In this document: positions 8,822 to 17,715 of the stretch, one piece after another | Layout of the letters: every line of letters begins with the position of its first letter | How positions within the stretch are numbered: position 1 is the stretch's first letter | From: Halorussus halophilus | GTDB taxonomy: Archaea; Halobacteriota; Halobacteria; Halobacteriales; Haladaptataceae | Assembly (NCBI RefSeq): GCF_008831545.1 | Contig: NZ_CP044523.1 | Span: 620,001-684,000 of the forward strand | Direction of reading: 5' to 3' | Length of the DNA: 64,000 bases | Position numbers and translations under genes: made by a program | Notes under the pieces: generated by a model | What the model was told of the DNA's origin: nothing | The model's input: the letters and a program-made list of their open reading frames with translations, nothing else | The model's database searches: none

Positions 8822-9448
8822 ATGAAAGGGAAGCACCGCTCCAAAACGACGCTGACAGCCCTCGTGATACTCGCGCTCGTGGCAAGCAGTGCCCTCGCGT
8901 TCGCCGGCGGCGCGTTCGCGCTCCAACCGGAGCAGAGTACCGCGACGGATAGCTCCCCCGCACCGCAGAGTTCGGACGCGACGACTGCCTGCGACGGGGA
9001 CGGAAACTATAGCCTGCCCGCGAACTGCGACGTCTCGATTACCGTCGTTCCGGAAGCCGTAGACAAAGAGGACGACCTCGCCTCGTTCATCGTCCGCAAC
9101 GAGGGCAAACAGGAGAACGTGACGGTCACGTACGAGACGAGCGAGGGTGAGACCGGCACCATCCACGTCGAAGGCCAAGAGTACGTCGTCGTCAACGCCA
9201 GCGACAACGGTTCGGTGACGTTCGACGTCTATTACGACGGCGAACTCGCCACCTCCGCGCAGAGCGACACCGACCACGAGTCGGACCTCGGTCCGTCGAA
9301 CGACGACAGTAGCGACGAGACGGACAACAGTAGTGGTGACGAGACAGACGACAGTACTGACGAGACAGACGACAGTACTGACGAGACAGACGACAGTACG
9401 CAGGACGACTCGAAGGAATCTGACGACACCGACCAGCGAGACTGCTAG
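8822..9448 (+). CDS. Secreted acidic protein with Asp/Ser/Thr repeat tail
   Basis: I place the start at the ATG at 8822 (MKGKHRSKTTLTALV), giving 208 residues. A basic N-terminus and a hydrophobic stretch ending in SSALAFAGGAFA form a Sec-type signal peptide or anchor. The central region (about 60-140) looks like a small beta-sandwich domain (VTVTYETSEGETGTIHVEGQ; GSVTFDVYYDG). The C-terminal 60 residues are a low-complexity acidic tail with tandem DETDDST units. Such tails occur on haloarchaeal surface proteins as flexible, possibly O-glycosylated linkers. No C-terminal anchor or sorting motif is visible. An upstream in-frame GTG exists but would put the signal 19 residues inside the protein. 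Confidence 0.6.
   Translation: MKGKHRSKTTLTALVILALVASSALAFAGGAFALQPEQSTATDSSPAPQSSDATTACDGDGNYSLPANCDVSITVVPEAVDKEDDLASFIVRNEGKQENVTVTYETSEGETGTIHVEGQEYVVVNASDNGSVTFDVYYDGELATSAQSDTDHESDLGPSNDDSSDETDNSSGDETDDSTDETDDSTDETDDSTQDDSKESDDTDQRDC
9338..9400 (+). repeat. Three tandem 21-base units inside a coding region
   Basis: Three near-identical copies of a 21-base unit (beginning GACGAGACAGACGACAGTAC) lie head to tail in frame, each encoding DETDDST. Near-identity at DNA level means the array is recent and probably varies in copy number among strains. Confidence 0.85.
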
Positions 9449-9624
9449 TCAGAAGTCCGGCCGACTGTCGGTGCGTCGATAGACGACGGGCCGGTCGCTG
9501 TGTTCACGATTCCTTTTTTGTCGGTGTCTCCGATACGCAGAGCAACCCACGCAGACGGACCTACCCTGGGCGTAGTATTATCGTTACAGAGGTCCTAAAC
9601 CGACAGACGACTCCGAGGAACGTC

Positions 9625-10377
9625 ATGCCAGCGAGCAAGCCAACAATCGCTATCTCCTACTACGAGGACCGAGGCAATCCCCTCAAACACCAGTTGTTCG
9701 ACCGCCTTCGGTCGTGGACCGACCTCCGAATACTCCATCCGGAGACCGAACATCCTGACCTCGCCGAGATGGGCTTCGATTTCTACCACATGGCCGCGTG
9801 GCGACACGCCGCGCTCGCTGACCTCCGGCGAGCGCGCAAAGCGGAGGTTCCGACGCTCAACAGCTACCACGGGGCCGCGACGACCGAAGACCGACTGGCG
9901 CGCTGTCGAACCCTTCGAAACGAGGGGGTTCGCGTGCCGCCGTTCGAGTTCGGCCGCGCAGAGCAAATCACGCTCGGCCCACCGGTGCTGGTCAAGCCTC
10001 GTCACGAACTCGGTGACGGCGGCCACGAGTTTCGCGTCGTCTACTCGGGGTCCCTCGAATTCGACGGCGAGCGGTTCGTGGAGCGGTACGTCGTCCCGCG
10101 GCGAAGTTACAAGATTTTCGGCGTCGGCGACCAGACGCGCGCGACGCGACACATTCCACCAGACGGAACGCCCAAGGAAGTCGAGACGCCGCGTCGGTTC
10201 CGCGAGTTGACCGCAGAGATAGCGGACCTCTTCGACCTCGGACTGTTCGAACTCGACGTAGTGGTGCACAAGGGACTGTACGTCATCGACGTGAACCCGG
10301 TCGTGAGTCTCGCGGGCGTGGACGACGCCGTCGATATCTACGAGTCACTCCTACGCGAAGCAGTACGGAGTGCCTGA
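9625..10377 (+). CDS. ATP-grasp family protein, RimK-like
   Basis: The 250-residue protein has the ATP-grasp layout: an N-terminal alpha/beta pre-grasp region (SYYEDRGNPLKHQLFDRLR), a central segment with GPPVLVKPRHELGDGGHEFRV (nucleotide-binding Lys and Gly-rich loop) and EFDGERFVERYV, and C-terminal metal-ligand residues in FELDVVVHKGLYVIDVNPVV (Glu...Asp...Asn, the usual D/E...NxxP arrangement). ATP-grasp enzymes ligate a carboxylate to an amine or thiol through an acyl phosphate. The substrate is unknown, and the gene is monocistronic, so context gives no hint. Confidence 0.75.
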   Translation: MPASKPTIAISYYEDRGNPLKHQLFDRLRSWTDLRILHPETEHPDLAEMGFDFYHMAAWRHAALADLRRARKAEVPTLNSYHGAATTEDRLARCRTLRNEGVRVPPFEFGRAEQITLGPPVLVKPRHELGDGGHEFRVVYSGSLEFDGERFVERYVVPRRSYKIFGVGDQTRATRHIPPDGTPKEVETPRRFRELTAEIADLFDLGLFELDVVVHKGLYVIDVNPVVSLAGVDDAVDIYESLLREAVRSA

Positions 10378-10622
10378 CCGGAGTATCCGTCTCCTGCACT
10401 ACGGTCGGTTGCTCCCTGAATCGTTGCACCGTTCACCCTGAACTGCGGTTTCGCACGCTCCGTGTCAGGGCTGGCAGTTCCGAGCGACCGACGCCCCACC
10501 CGTGGAACGGACTGAAACGAATATTATTTACTCACATCCGAAATCAAAAATCGGGTTACGGGGTCGGTATGCCACGGGTAAAAGGTACATAATTATCCCC
10601 TTCGGTATACTCGACACGAACG

Positions 10623-12146
10623 ATGTCAGACTCCGGGCAGACAGTCCACTCGCCGAAGACGGTACTTCCCTCTCCGGCCGACGCGGACAACGTCGAGTAC
10701 AATCCATCGTTAGAGACGCTGCGAGAGTACTCTGCGGAGTTCGAGACCACGGCAGAGTTCGGGTCGCCGTCCTACGTCAGCGACGAGCGCTCGCGCAACG
10801 CCGACAAGACCAAGAACGCCATCGACGACGAGTTCGGGCCGAGCGACTACGCGCACGTCGAGGAAGCGCTCGACCGCGCGCGCCAGAACGAGATGGTCTG
10901 TGTGGACCGACAGATGGGTCGCCACCCCGACCACTCCTATCGCTGTCGGCTCTACGTCTCGAAACGTTACTCCCGCATCGCCCTCACGTGGGCGAAACTC
11001 TTCGAACCGGCCGAGGACGACCCCGAGGCGGAACCGGACTTCCTCACGGTGCAGGTCCCCGAGAACGAGGAGATTGCAGTCCGTATTCTCCCCGACGAGG
11101 GCGTCACGACCGTCCTCGGCACCGACTACACGGGCGAAGCCAAGAAGTCGTTCCTCCGACTGTTCATGCTCCGAGCGAAAGAACAGGGCGGCCTCGGACT
11201 CCACGCCGGGAGCAAGCGCGTCACGCTCCAGACCGAGGGTGACGAAGCAGGCGACACCGAGGACGTCGGCCAACTCTTCCTCGGTCTCTCCGCGACCGGT
11301 AAGTCCACCTTGACCGCCCACGGTCTCTGGCTGGACGACGACGAGGACGCGACGATGCTACAGGACGACGTGTGTGCCCTGCTCCCCGACGGCACCGTCG
11401 CCGGGAGCGAAGGCGAAGGGCTCTACGTCAAAACTATCGGCCTCGACGCCGACGAACAGCCAGCGATGCACGCGGCTGTGACCGACGACTCGGCGGTCCT
11501 CGAAAACGTAGACGTGGCCGAGGACGGCACGGTCGATTTCGACAGCGACTACCACACCTCGAACGGCCGGGCGGTCATCCAGCGCGACAAACTCGCCTCT
11601 GCTGGCGAGGACATCGACCTGCCCGAAGTGGACCAGGTGTTCTTCATCACGCGCAACCCGACGATGCCGCCGGTTGCGAAGCTCTCGCCGGAAGAGGCCG
11701 CCGTGTCGTTCATGCTCGGCGAGTCCATCCAGACCAGCGCGGGCGACCCGTCGAAGGCTGGCGAGTCCATCCGCGTCGTCGGTACGAACCCCTTCATCAT
11801 GGGGTCGAAAGGCGAAGAGGGCAACCGCTTCCGTGACCTCATCGAAGACCTCGGCGTCGAGTGCTACGTCCTCAACACGGGCCACATCGGCGGAAAGGAC
11901 ATCGGCGTGACAGAGTCGGTGACCATCTTGCGAGAACTCGCCCGCGGTACCGTCGAGTGGACCCGCGACGACGCGACCGGCCTCACCGTGCCCAGCGACG
12001 TGCCGGGCATGGACATCGACGAGTTCGCGGTCGCGGACAACGTAGACGACTACGAACGCGCACTCGCGGACCTCCGGACCGAGCGAGAAGTTCACCTCGA
12101 TACGTTCGAGGAACTCTCCGAGGACATCCGCGACGCGGTGTACTGA
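10623..12146 (+). CDS. pckA: Phosphoenolpyruvate carboxykinase (ATP)
   Basis: The enzyme interconverts oxaloacetate + ATP with phosphoenolpyruvate + CO2 + ADP, the first committed step of gluconeogenesis. The 507-residue protein has the PEPCK P-loop GLSATGKSTLT (about residues 221-231), the metal/kinase-2 motif LQDDVCALL and the downstream GEGLYVKTIGL block. The size and P-loop are those of the ATP-dependent class rather than the GTP class (about 600 residues). The N-terminal 50 residues are poorly conserved and acidic. A TATA-like element (CATAATTAT) lies about 35 bases upstream of the ATG. The gene is single, with no obvious operon partner. Confidence 0.93.
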   Translation: MSDSGQTVHSPKTVLPSPADADNVEYNPSLETLREYSAEFETTAEFGSPSYVSDERSRNADKTKNAIDDEFGPSDYAHVEEALDRARQNEMVCVDRQMGRHPDHSYRCRLYVSKRYSRIALTWAKLFEPAEDDPEAEPDFLTVQVPENEEIAVRILPDEGVTTVLGTDYTGEAKKSFLRLFMLRAKEQGGLGLHAGSKRVTLQTEGDEAGDTEDVGQLFLGLSATGKSTLTAHGLWLDDDEDATMLQDDVCALLPDGTVAGSEGEGLYVKTIGLDADEQPAMHAAVTDDSAVLENVDVAEDGTVDFDSDYHTSNGRAVIQRDKLASAGEDIDLPEVDQVFFITRNPTMPPVAKLSPEEAAVSFMLGESIQTSAGDPSKAGESIRVVGTNPFIMGSKGEEGNRFRDLIEDLGVECYVLNTGHIGGKDIGVTESVTILRELARGTVEWTRDDATGLTVPSDVPGMDIDEFAVADNVDDYERALADLRTEREVHLDTFEELSEDIRDAVY

Positions 12147-12190
12147 GCGCCTCTGGTTTTCTCTCTACGCTTTGCTCTACCTCTCCCGTT

Positions 12191-12580
12191 TCAGGGGAGT
12201 AGGCTTCGAACGAACGACGCCATCCGATAGACCAGCGTATCGTCTTCGTAGTGTCGCCACCCCTTCATCCCGCCGCTGAGGGTCACCGAGTCGTAGCCTT
12301 CACTTTCGAGATGGTTCGTCGCGCGCTTGGCGACGACGCCCGCTTTGCAGACGGTGACGACCGTCTGGTCGGCCGGAATCTCGCTCAAGTGGTCGTCGAG
12401 GCTGTCGGTGTCGCCGCCGCGCAGGTCGTGGTAGACCGGTGCGTTGTAGCTCCCCTCGATGTGACGACTCCGATAGTTCCCTTCCGGGCGAACGTCGAGG
12501 ACGAAGATGTCGTCGTCGTTCGACTTGGGGCCGTCACTCGCCACTCGGTCACCGAGTTCCGACGGCGTAATCTTGCTCAT
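12191..12580 (-). CDS. Single-domain rhodanese-like protein
   Basis: This is a 129-residue single rhodanese domain. FVLDVRPEGNYRSRHIEGSYNAPVY is the entry motif, and the active-site loop CKAGVVA places the nucleophilic cysteine at residue 78. Such proteins carry sulfur as a persulfide in sulfurtransfer or sulfide detoxification. The ATG at 12580 (MSKITPSELGDRV) was chosen over an in-frame start at 12676 that would add 32 unlikely residues and run into the divergent gene. Confidence 0.88.
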   Translation of the reverse strand: MSKITPSELGDRVASDGPKSNDDDIFVLDVRPEGNYRSRHIEGSYNAPVYHDLRGGDTDSLDDHLSEIPADQTVVTVCKAGVVAKRATNHLESEGYDSVTLSGGMKGWRHYEDDTLVYRMASFVRSLLP

Positions 12581-12686
12581 TTGGTCCAGTATTGCACTGA
12601 ACCAATTTATGCGTGGCGTCCTCGGTATCTCCCCGCTCGAAGTGCGGGCGAAAGACCTGACCGTCGTGGCGACCAAACGTCGGGTG

Positions 12687-13907
12687 ATGGTAAACTCCCG
12701 TGCGGCGTTCGGCCCGTTCTTCAGGGGCTACACGAAGACGTGGGTCCACGCAGTCGCTACTGCGGCACTGACGGCGTTCGGGATGCTGACGTTCGTTCAC
12801 CGAGGATTTGCGATAATTGCGGTGGCGGCTTACGTCCTGCCACCGCTCGTCCTCTACTTTTCGGGGCGAGGCGTCGGCCGCGAGGCGGACGCGAGCGAGG
12901 AGCCGAGAGCAGACGACGGGGAAGCGGAACCGGAGAACGTCGATGCGGACGAGGAGACTGGGAAAACCGACGAATTTCGCGAGGATTCCGACCCCGACAC
13001 CGATTCTGATACCGGACCAGCTACCACGAACTCTGCTCGGTGGACGACCGCCGAGACGCCCACAAATTCGACGCTCTTCGACGCAGTCGTCACCGACGCA
13101 GGCGCGTACGCAGTCGGCGAAGCGGGCGTCGTCCTCACGGACGGCGGTAGCGAAGGCTGGAAAGTCGCGCTCGCCGACGGTCCCAGCGCGTCCGGTCGCA
13201 CACTTCGCGGCGTGGACGCCACCGACGACGGCAACGCGGTTTGGTTCGCTGGCGACGACGGCGCGCTCGGCCGACTCGACACCGAGACCGGCCGCCACGC
13301 CGACCACTCCGCTCCCGCCGACCGCACCGATTCGTGGGCGGACGTCGCCGTCGCGGGACAGCGTGGCGAGGAGACGTTACTGCTGGTGAACAGCTCTGGA
13401 GAGGTGCTTCGCGGGCAGTATCTCGACGGCGAATTGGCGTTGGCTTCGCCGAGTAAACCCGGTAGCGGGTCGAGCCTCGTCGCCGCGGCGTTAGTCTCGG
13501 AGACGGACGGCTACTGCTGTGACACCAACAGCGGCGTCTTTCGAACGACCGACGGAGGCGAGAACTTCGACGAAATCGGTCTCGACGGGTCGGACGGCAC
13601 GCTCACGGCACTCGCCGCGCCGGAGCGCGGCGAGTGCCTCGTCACGGACGACGGCGGCGTCTCCCACCGCTACGACGGAGCGAACTGGACGCCGACGCGA
13701 CTCGGCGACGAGTCGCTGTGGGCGGTTGGAGTCGGCGACGAACTTCGCGTCGCGTGCGGCGACGAGGGCTTCGTCTACGAGCGCGGAGAGGGCGACTGGG
13801 AACGAAAACTGACGACTGCGAGCGAGACGCTTCGTGGGGTCGCAGTCGGCGATGAACGGGCGGTAGTGGTGGGAGAGAACGGCACAGTGGTCGAGCGGAC
13901 GACCTGA
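12687..13907 (+). CDS. Membrane-tethered beta-propeller protein (Ycf48/BNR-like repeats)
   Basis: The product is about 406 residues. Two hydrophobic helices (about residues 20-60, HAVATAALTAFGMLTFV and IIAVAAYVLPPLVLYF) are followed by an acidic linker of about 70 residues. A repeat domain of about 280 residues then shows six or seven blades of the kind GAYAVGEAGVVLTDGG, NAVWFAGDDGALGRLD, YCCDTNSGVFRTTDGGENF, RVACGDEGFVYERGEGDWE and AVVVGENGTVVERT. This YxxGxxGxxxxTxDGG periodicity is that of Ycf48/BNR-type beta-propellers, which usually scaffold other proteins. The start is uncertain: ATG 12687 (MVNSRAAF) is preferred, and ATG 12609 is possible but leaves only 28 bases to the divergent rhodanese gene. 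Confidence 0.65.
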   Translation: MVNSRAAFGPFFRGYTKTWVHAVATAALTAFGMLTFVHRGFAIIAVAAYVLPPLVLYFSGRGVGREADASEEPRADDGEAEPENVDADEETGKTDEFREDSDPDTDSDTGPATTNSARWTTAETPTNSTLFDAVVTDAGAYAVGEAGVVLTDGGSEGWKVALADGPSASGRTLRGVDATDDGNAVWFAGDDGALGRLDTETGRHADHSAPADRTDSWADVAVAGQRGEETLLLVNSSGEVLRGQYLDGELALASPSKPGSGSSLVAAALVSETDGYCCDTNSGVFRTTDGGENFDEIGLDGSDGTLTALAAPERGECLVTDDGGVSHRYDGANWTPTRLGDESLWAVGVGDELRVACGDEGFVYERGEGDWERKLTTASETLRGVAVGDERAVVVGENGTVVERTT

Positions 13908-13909
13908 CG

Positions 13910-14137
13910 CTACGCTTCGATTTCTGCCTCGACTTCGGTTGGCCACTTGTCCTGTACCACGCCGCGGAGTACGAAGAACAGGAAAATCAGCCCCTCAGTC
14001 CTGACCGCGGGAATCACCCACGGCTTGATTTCGAACTCCTCGGGGGACTCGTAGGCCATCTTGGTGCCGACTTCCACGAGTTGCCGCGGGAAGAGCAGTT
14101 CGAGGACGCCGACGATAGTTAGGAGTGCGCGAAGCAT
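13910..14137 (-). CDS. Small haloarchaeal membrane protein
   Basis: The protein is 75 residues with two hydrophobic stretches (LRALLTIVGVLELLFP near the N-terminus and VRTEGLIFLFFVLRGVV in the middle) and an acidic C-terminus (VEAEIEA). The ATG at 14137 begins MLRALLTIVG. It is the last of three closely spaced minus-strand genes (15117 to 13910), which may form one transcript. Function unknown. Its 3' end nearly touches that of the convergent beta-propeller gene. Confidence 0.6.
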   Translation of the reverse strand: MLRALLTIVGVLELLFPRQLVEVGTKMAYESPEEFEIKPWVIPAVRTEGLIFLFFVLRGVVQDKWPTEVEAEIEA

Positions 14138-14188
14138 GGTGGACGAAGTACGTTCTCGACCGCAAAAGCTGTTTGGCGGGCTCACGTC

Positions 14189-14581
14189 TCAGTACGTCTG
14201 ATAGCTCGCCGACCCCACTTCGACTCGGACCAATACGTTCTCGGGATACTCGTCGGCAGTCGCCCCGTACTTGGGGTTGATGCGCTCTGCCGCCGCTTTT
14301 CTCTCCTCGTCGTCTTCGATGACGGTCGCAGTCCCGCGGAGCGTGACCATCCACTCTGCTTGGCCCGCCGTATCTTTCTGCACCGAGACCGCGACTTTCG
14401 GATTTTCGCGGACGTTCGCCAGTTTTCGGCCGCCGGTCAGCACTTCGGCGACACCCGCTCCCTCCTCGTAGTGGTACCAGACCGGCGCGACGTGCGGACG
14501 GTCGTCTGCGCAGGTGGCGAAGTGTGCCATCAACGGTTCGCTGGTGAGCAGTCGTTCGGCTTCTGGCGGAACTTCGGACAT
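14189..14581 (-). CDS. Pyridoxamine 5'-phosphate oxidase-fold protein (FMN/F420-binding split barrel)
   Basis: The 130-residue split-barrel protein opens with MSEVPPEAERLLTSEPLMAHFAT and contains DDRPHVAPVWYHYE, LTGGRKLANVRENPKVAVSVQ and VTLRGTATVIEDDEE, the standard blocks of the PPOX-like superfamily. Members bind FMN, F420 or haem and reduce small molecules. The individual activity cannot be read. The gene lies 2 bases downstream of the gene ending at 14584, so the two are almost certainly co-transcribed. Confidence 0.8.
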   Translation of the reverse strand: MSEVPPEAERLLTSEPLMAHFATCADDRPHVAPVWYHYEEGAGVAEVLTGGRKLANVRENPKVAVSVQKDTAGQAEWMVTLRGTATVIEDDEERKAAAERINPKYGATADEYPENVLVRVEVGSASYQTY

Positions 14582-14583
14582 GG

Positions 14584-15117
14584 TTACAGCAGCATGTACG
14601 CGACCAGCGCGACGATGATGATCTTCTTCACCAGAATTACCGCGATGACCAACTGCTTCGTGGACATGCTCCGGGTGACCTGCACGAGTTTCCGGAGGAC
14701 GCCCGGTGTGCGGGCCAACTCCCGGACGAGCAGGCGTAACTCGGTGCGGAACGTCTCGCTGGCCGACCCCTCACCATCGACGTAGGAGACGTGTGCCTCC
14801 GGCACCCACTCGTTCCCGGTGTAGACGACCGCCAGCGACTCGCCTTCGAGGAACGAAATCTGCTCGAACTCGAACCCCTTCGAGTCGGCCAGTGTCTCCA
14901 GCTTGAGTACGTCTCGGTCGTCTTCCAAGCAGTAGACGAACCGCTCGGTGTCGCTGGTCCACTCGAAGCCGACGGTCAGCACGACTTGGTCCTCGCCGAC
15001 GAACACGTCTGTCACCGAGGCCTGCTCGGTGTTGCCCTGCCGCTCTTTCTTCTTGGTACGGAGGCGCTCGTATTCGTTCGTCGTCGGGGCCTGCCGTTCG
15101 CTGGCGGCTTGTGCCAT
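14584..15117 (-). CDS. C-terminally anchored protein of unknown function
   Basis: The protein is 177 residues from the ATG at 15117 (MAQAASERQAPTTNEY). A charged N-terminal region is followed by an alpha/beta domain (VTDVFVGEDQVVLTVGFEW, FVYCLEDDRDVLKLETL, SLAVVYTGNEWVPEAHVSYV) and one C-terminal hydrophobic helix (LVIAVILVKKIIIVALVAYMLL) that would tail-anchor it in the membrane. No family is recognised. Spacing of 2 bases to the PPOX gene suggests a shared transcript. Confidence 0.6.
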   Translation of the reverse strand: MAQAASERQAPTTNEYERLRTKKKERQGNTEQASVTDVFVGEDQVVLTVGFEWTSDTERFVYCLEDDRDVLKLETLADSKGFEFEQISFLEGESLAVVYTGNEWVPEAHVSYVDGEGSASETFRTELRLLVRELARTPGVLRKLVQVTRSMSTKQLVIAVILVKKIIIVALVAYMLL

Positions 15118-15230
15118 GGGGACTCGTCTCGACGTTGCGTCCGTGGAATGATAAGTGTAACTCGCGTCAGGGAGGCGATATTTTGGGGAGTTCCAAACAC
15201 TTTCGACGCTTCGCACGCCTCTCGGAGACG

Positions 15231-16082
15231 ATGGACGAGTTGCCCTTCCAGTCCGAACTCGCCGACGCGCTCGACTCGTCGCCGACCGACGCCACCGAAC
15301 TCGACGGCGGCGAAATCGGCACGGTCTACCGCGTCGAACTCGCGGACGGCAGAACTGTCGTCACCAAGACTGGCGACACCCCCCTGCGCGTCGAGGCCCG
15401 GATGCTCCGCTATCTCGCGGCCGAGACCGACCTGCCTGTTCCGACGGTCTACCACGCCAACTACGACCTGCTCGTCTTGGAGTTCGTTTCGGGTGACTCG
15501 ACGTTTTCCGAGAGTGTCGAACGCGACGCCGCCGACTACCTCGCAGACCTCCATGAAGTCTCAGACTCGGCATTCGGGTTTCCGTTCGACACGCTCACTG
15601 GAAGCGTCCGCCAGCCGAATCCGTGGACAGATTCGTGGGTCGAATTCTACCGAATGCATCGGGTCGAGTACATGACCGAACTGGCTCACGAAAGTGGAGC
15701 GCTTTCAGACGCACTCGCGGAGCGCGTGGACGACTTTGCGGCCGACCTCAGCGCGATTCTCGAAGAACCAGATTCGCCGGGACTCGTCCACGGTGACGTG
15801 TGGACTCAGAACGTCCTCGCTGGCGACGACTCGGTTCGTGCGTTTCTCGACCCTGCGACCTACTTCGCACACCCCGAAATCGAACTGGCCTACGTCGATT
15901 GGACCGACACGTTCGGCGAGGCGTTCTTCGACCGGTACAGAGAGCGGCATGATATCGCGCCGGGATTCTTCGAGGAACGACGAGACGCCTACGTGGTCTA
16001 TCCGTTGTTGACCCACGTCTACTACTTCGGTGAACAGTACTGCGCAGAATTAGATCGGACGCTGAGGAGACTTACCTACTGA
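15231..16082 (+). CDS. Fructosamine/ketosamine kinase family protein
   Basis: The 283-residue kinase-like protein has the N-lobe pieces GGEIGTVYRVELADGRTVVTK and VEARMLRYLA, the catalytic segment GLVHGDVWTQNVL (HGDxWxxN) and the metal-binding FLDPATYFAHPEIELAY. These are hallmarks of the fructosamine-3-kinase/aminoglycoside phosphotransferase superfamily, and the D-x-A-x-Y-x-x-H-x-E-x-E-L block is specific to fructosamine kinases. Bacterial and archaeal members phosphorylate ketoamine adducts on proteins, starting protein deglycation. Substrate specificity here is inferred from family. The ATG at 15231 begins MDELPFQSEL. Confidence 0.82.
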   Translation: MDELPFQSELADALDSSPTDATELDGGEIGTVYRVELADGRTVVTKTGDTPLRVEARMLRYLAAETDLPVPTVYHANYDLLVLEFVSGDSTFSESVERDAADYLADLHEVSDSAFGFPFDTLTGSVRQPNPWTDSWVEFYRMHRVEYMTELAHESGALSDALAERVDDFAADLSAILEEPDSPGLVHGDVWTQNVLAGDDSVRAFLDPATYFAHPEIELAYVDWTDTFGEAFFDRYRERHDIAPGFFEERRDAYVVYPLLTHVYYFGEQYCAELDRTLRRLTY

Positions 16083-16098
16083 GTGGCGGTACTTCTGA

Positions 16099-16923
16099 TC
16101 ACTCGTCGTCTGAGATTTGCGCGTCTGCGAAGACGAACTCCCGGAGCAGTTTTCCAGCAAGCGCCGCAGACTGCCCGTCGTCGCGGTCGTTGACCTCTAC
16201 TACGTCGAACCCTTCGACTGCCTCAGTCGCCGCGACGTCCCGAACCACGTCACGCATTTCTCTTGGATGCAATCCGAACGGTTCCATCGTCCCTGTTCCG
16301 GGCGCGAAACCGGGGTCTGCGGCGTCGATGTCCACGCTCAAGTAGACTGATTGGTCCTCCCCACCGAAATCAGGTGTCCAATCGGCAACGTCCTCGGGCG
16401 CAATCACGGTCACGTCGTCCTCTTTTGCCCGCTCCCACTCGTCCTCGCTTCCTGTTCTCGCACCAAGAACGACGGCTTCGTCCGCGACTTCGAGCGCGTG
16501 ACGGGTCAGGGTCGCGTGACTCAACTCGTTGCCGTCGTACTCACTTCGTAGGTCGAGATGCGCGTCCAAGCAGACGAACACGTCCGGTTCGACGGCCCGA
16601 ACCCCCGCGAGCGTGACGGTGTGTTCACCCCCCAAAATCAGCGGCACTGCCTCGTCCCAGACTGCGTCGGTGGCGACGCCCTCCAGATACTCTAGATACT
16701 CGGCGGCGTCGTCCCACGCGCGAACGTCACCGTGGTCGTGAACCCCCAGTGTAGAGAACCGCTGGCCGGTCCGCGCGTCGTAGTCGTCGTAGGTCCGCGC
16801 GAACCGGCGAATTCGCTCCGGGCCGAAGCGCGTTCCGGGTTGGAACGTGGTAGAAACGTCGAGTGGCGCGCCCACGACCACGTAGTCGGCGTCGTCGCGG
16901 TCGGAAGTCGCGCCGGGAAACAT
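16099..16923 (-). CDS. speB: Agmatinase/ureohydrolase family protein, probable deoxyhypusination partner
   Basis: The 274-residue protein contains the ureohydrolase motifs GGEHTVT, DAHLDLRSEY and SVDIDAADPGFAPGTGT, which supply the His and Asp ligands of the two-manganese centre. Agmatinases hydrolyse agmatine to putrescine and urea. In Haloferax volcanii the equivalent gene follows the aIF5A gene, and its product was proposed to act with deoxyhypusine synthase on an agmatine-derived adduct rather than to make free putrescine. The same order is seen here: the start lies 6 bases after the aIF5A stop. The symbol is a family label. Confidence 0.88.
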   Translation of the reverse strand: MFPGATSDRDDADYVVVGAPLDVSTTFQPGTRFGPERIRRFARTYDDYDARTGQRFSTLGVHDHGDVRAWDDAAEYLEYLEGVATDAVWDEAVPLILGGEHTVTLAGVRAVEPDVFVCLDAHLDLRSEYDGNELSHATLTRHALEVADEAVVLGARTGSEDEWERAKEDDVTVIAPEDVADWTPDFGGEDQSVYLSVDIDAADPGFAPGTGTMEPFGLHPREMRDVVRDVAATEAVEGFDVVEVNDRDDGQSAALAGKLLREFVFADAQISDDE

Positions 16924-16929
16924 CTGTAA

Positions 16930-17310
16930 CTATTCGAGAATCTTTCGCTGCTCTTCCATTTCGAGGTACTCGATTTCGTCGTCGGGGGAGAGCGAAACGT
17001 CGCTCGGCGTCTTGATAGTAATCGTCTCGTAGGTTTCGAGGTCCATGACCTGCGCAACGGTGTCGCTCTCGACGGAGACGACCTGACCCTGTTTCCGGTT
17101 GACTATAGGGACCCAAATCTTCGCGTCAACAGGCTGGGAGAGACTGCGCTTCTTGTCGTCGAAGATACCTTTGGCCTCGATACGCGCCTTCGCACTGCCG
17201 TGTTTGCCGGGTTTGGCCGTGCTGTAGGAGTTGATGACACACGCGGCGTCGTCTACCATCACGTAATTTCCTTCCTGCAGGTCGCGTACTTCCTTTTGCT
17301 CTTTTGCCAT
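16930..17310 (-). CDS. eif5A: Translation initiation factor aIF5A
   Basis: The 126-residue protein helps ribosomes past stalling sequences. It needs (deoxy)hypusine on one lysine, here Lys36 in [12 protein letters not shown] (residues 30-41). An N-terminal SH3-like domain and a C-terminal OB-fold (about 70-126) are present at normal length. I chose the ATG at 17310 ([14 protein letters not shown]) because it matches the usual N-terminus, and the frame upstream is not protein-like. The gene is followed after 6 bases by the agmatinase-like gene. The modifying synthase is at 2925-3980. Confidence 0.96.
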   Translation of the reverse strand: MAKEQKEVRDLQEGNYVMVDDAACVINSYSTAKPGKHGSAKARIEAKGIFDDKKRSLSQPVDAKIWVPIVNRKQGQVVSVESDTVAQVMDLETYETITIKTPSDVSLSPDDEIEYLEMEEQRKILE

Positions 17311-17442
17311 ATGGCGAGGTAGCGGCCGATACCGTATAAACCGTTTGGAAACGTCCTGCGCCCCCGCGAGAGTCGCTAACCCTGTCAATCGCCCGTCACG
17401 GCCCACGCCGAGCGAGTCGTCTCAGTGGTTCGACCCCCGTTC

Positions 17443-17715
17443 TCAAGCGTGGTCGTATTCGTAGCCGTGACCGCCGAGGAGTGCGACGACGTGCAGTAGC
17501 AACAGTCCAACCAATAGCCACCCTTCGCCACGGTAGAGTAGGGGCGGATAGAAGAGCGGTGCGGCGACCGCTGTCCAGAAACTCAGTGCGCGGGCTGCCC
17601 CGACCAGCACCTCGCTTACGTTCGTTGCGGCTGTCTGCGCCCCTTCGACCCACGTCGTGGCGGAGTCGAAGGCGCGTTCGACTGACCGTGTCTGCGTTGA
17701 GGGGGAGTTGGACAT
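17443..17715 (-). CDS. Small membrane protein of unknown function
   Basis: The product is 90 residues from the ATG at 17715 (MSNSPSTQTRSVERAFD). A polar, Ser/Thr-rich first half is followed by hydrophobic stretches (LSFWTAVAAPLFYPPLLY and WLLVGLLLLHVVALLGGHG), ending in the charged YEYDHA. Two membrane spans are likely. The gene is 132 bases upstream of the aIF5A gene on the same strand, so co-transcription is possible but not evident. No family is recognised. Confidence 0.55.
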   Translation of the reverse strand: MSNSPSTQTRSVERAFDSATTWVEGAQTAATNVSEVLVGAARALSFWTAVAAPLFYPPLLYRGEGWLLVGLLLLHVVALLGGHGYEYDHA

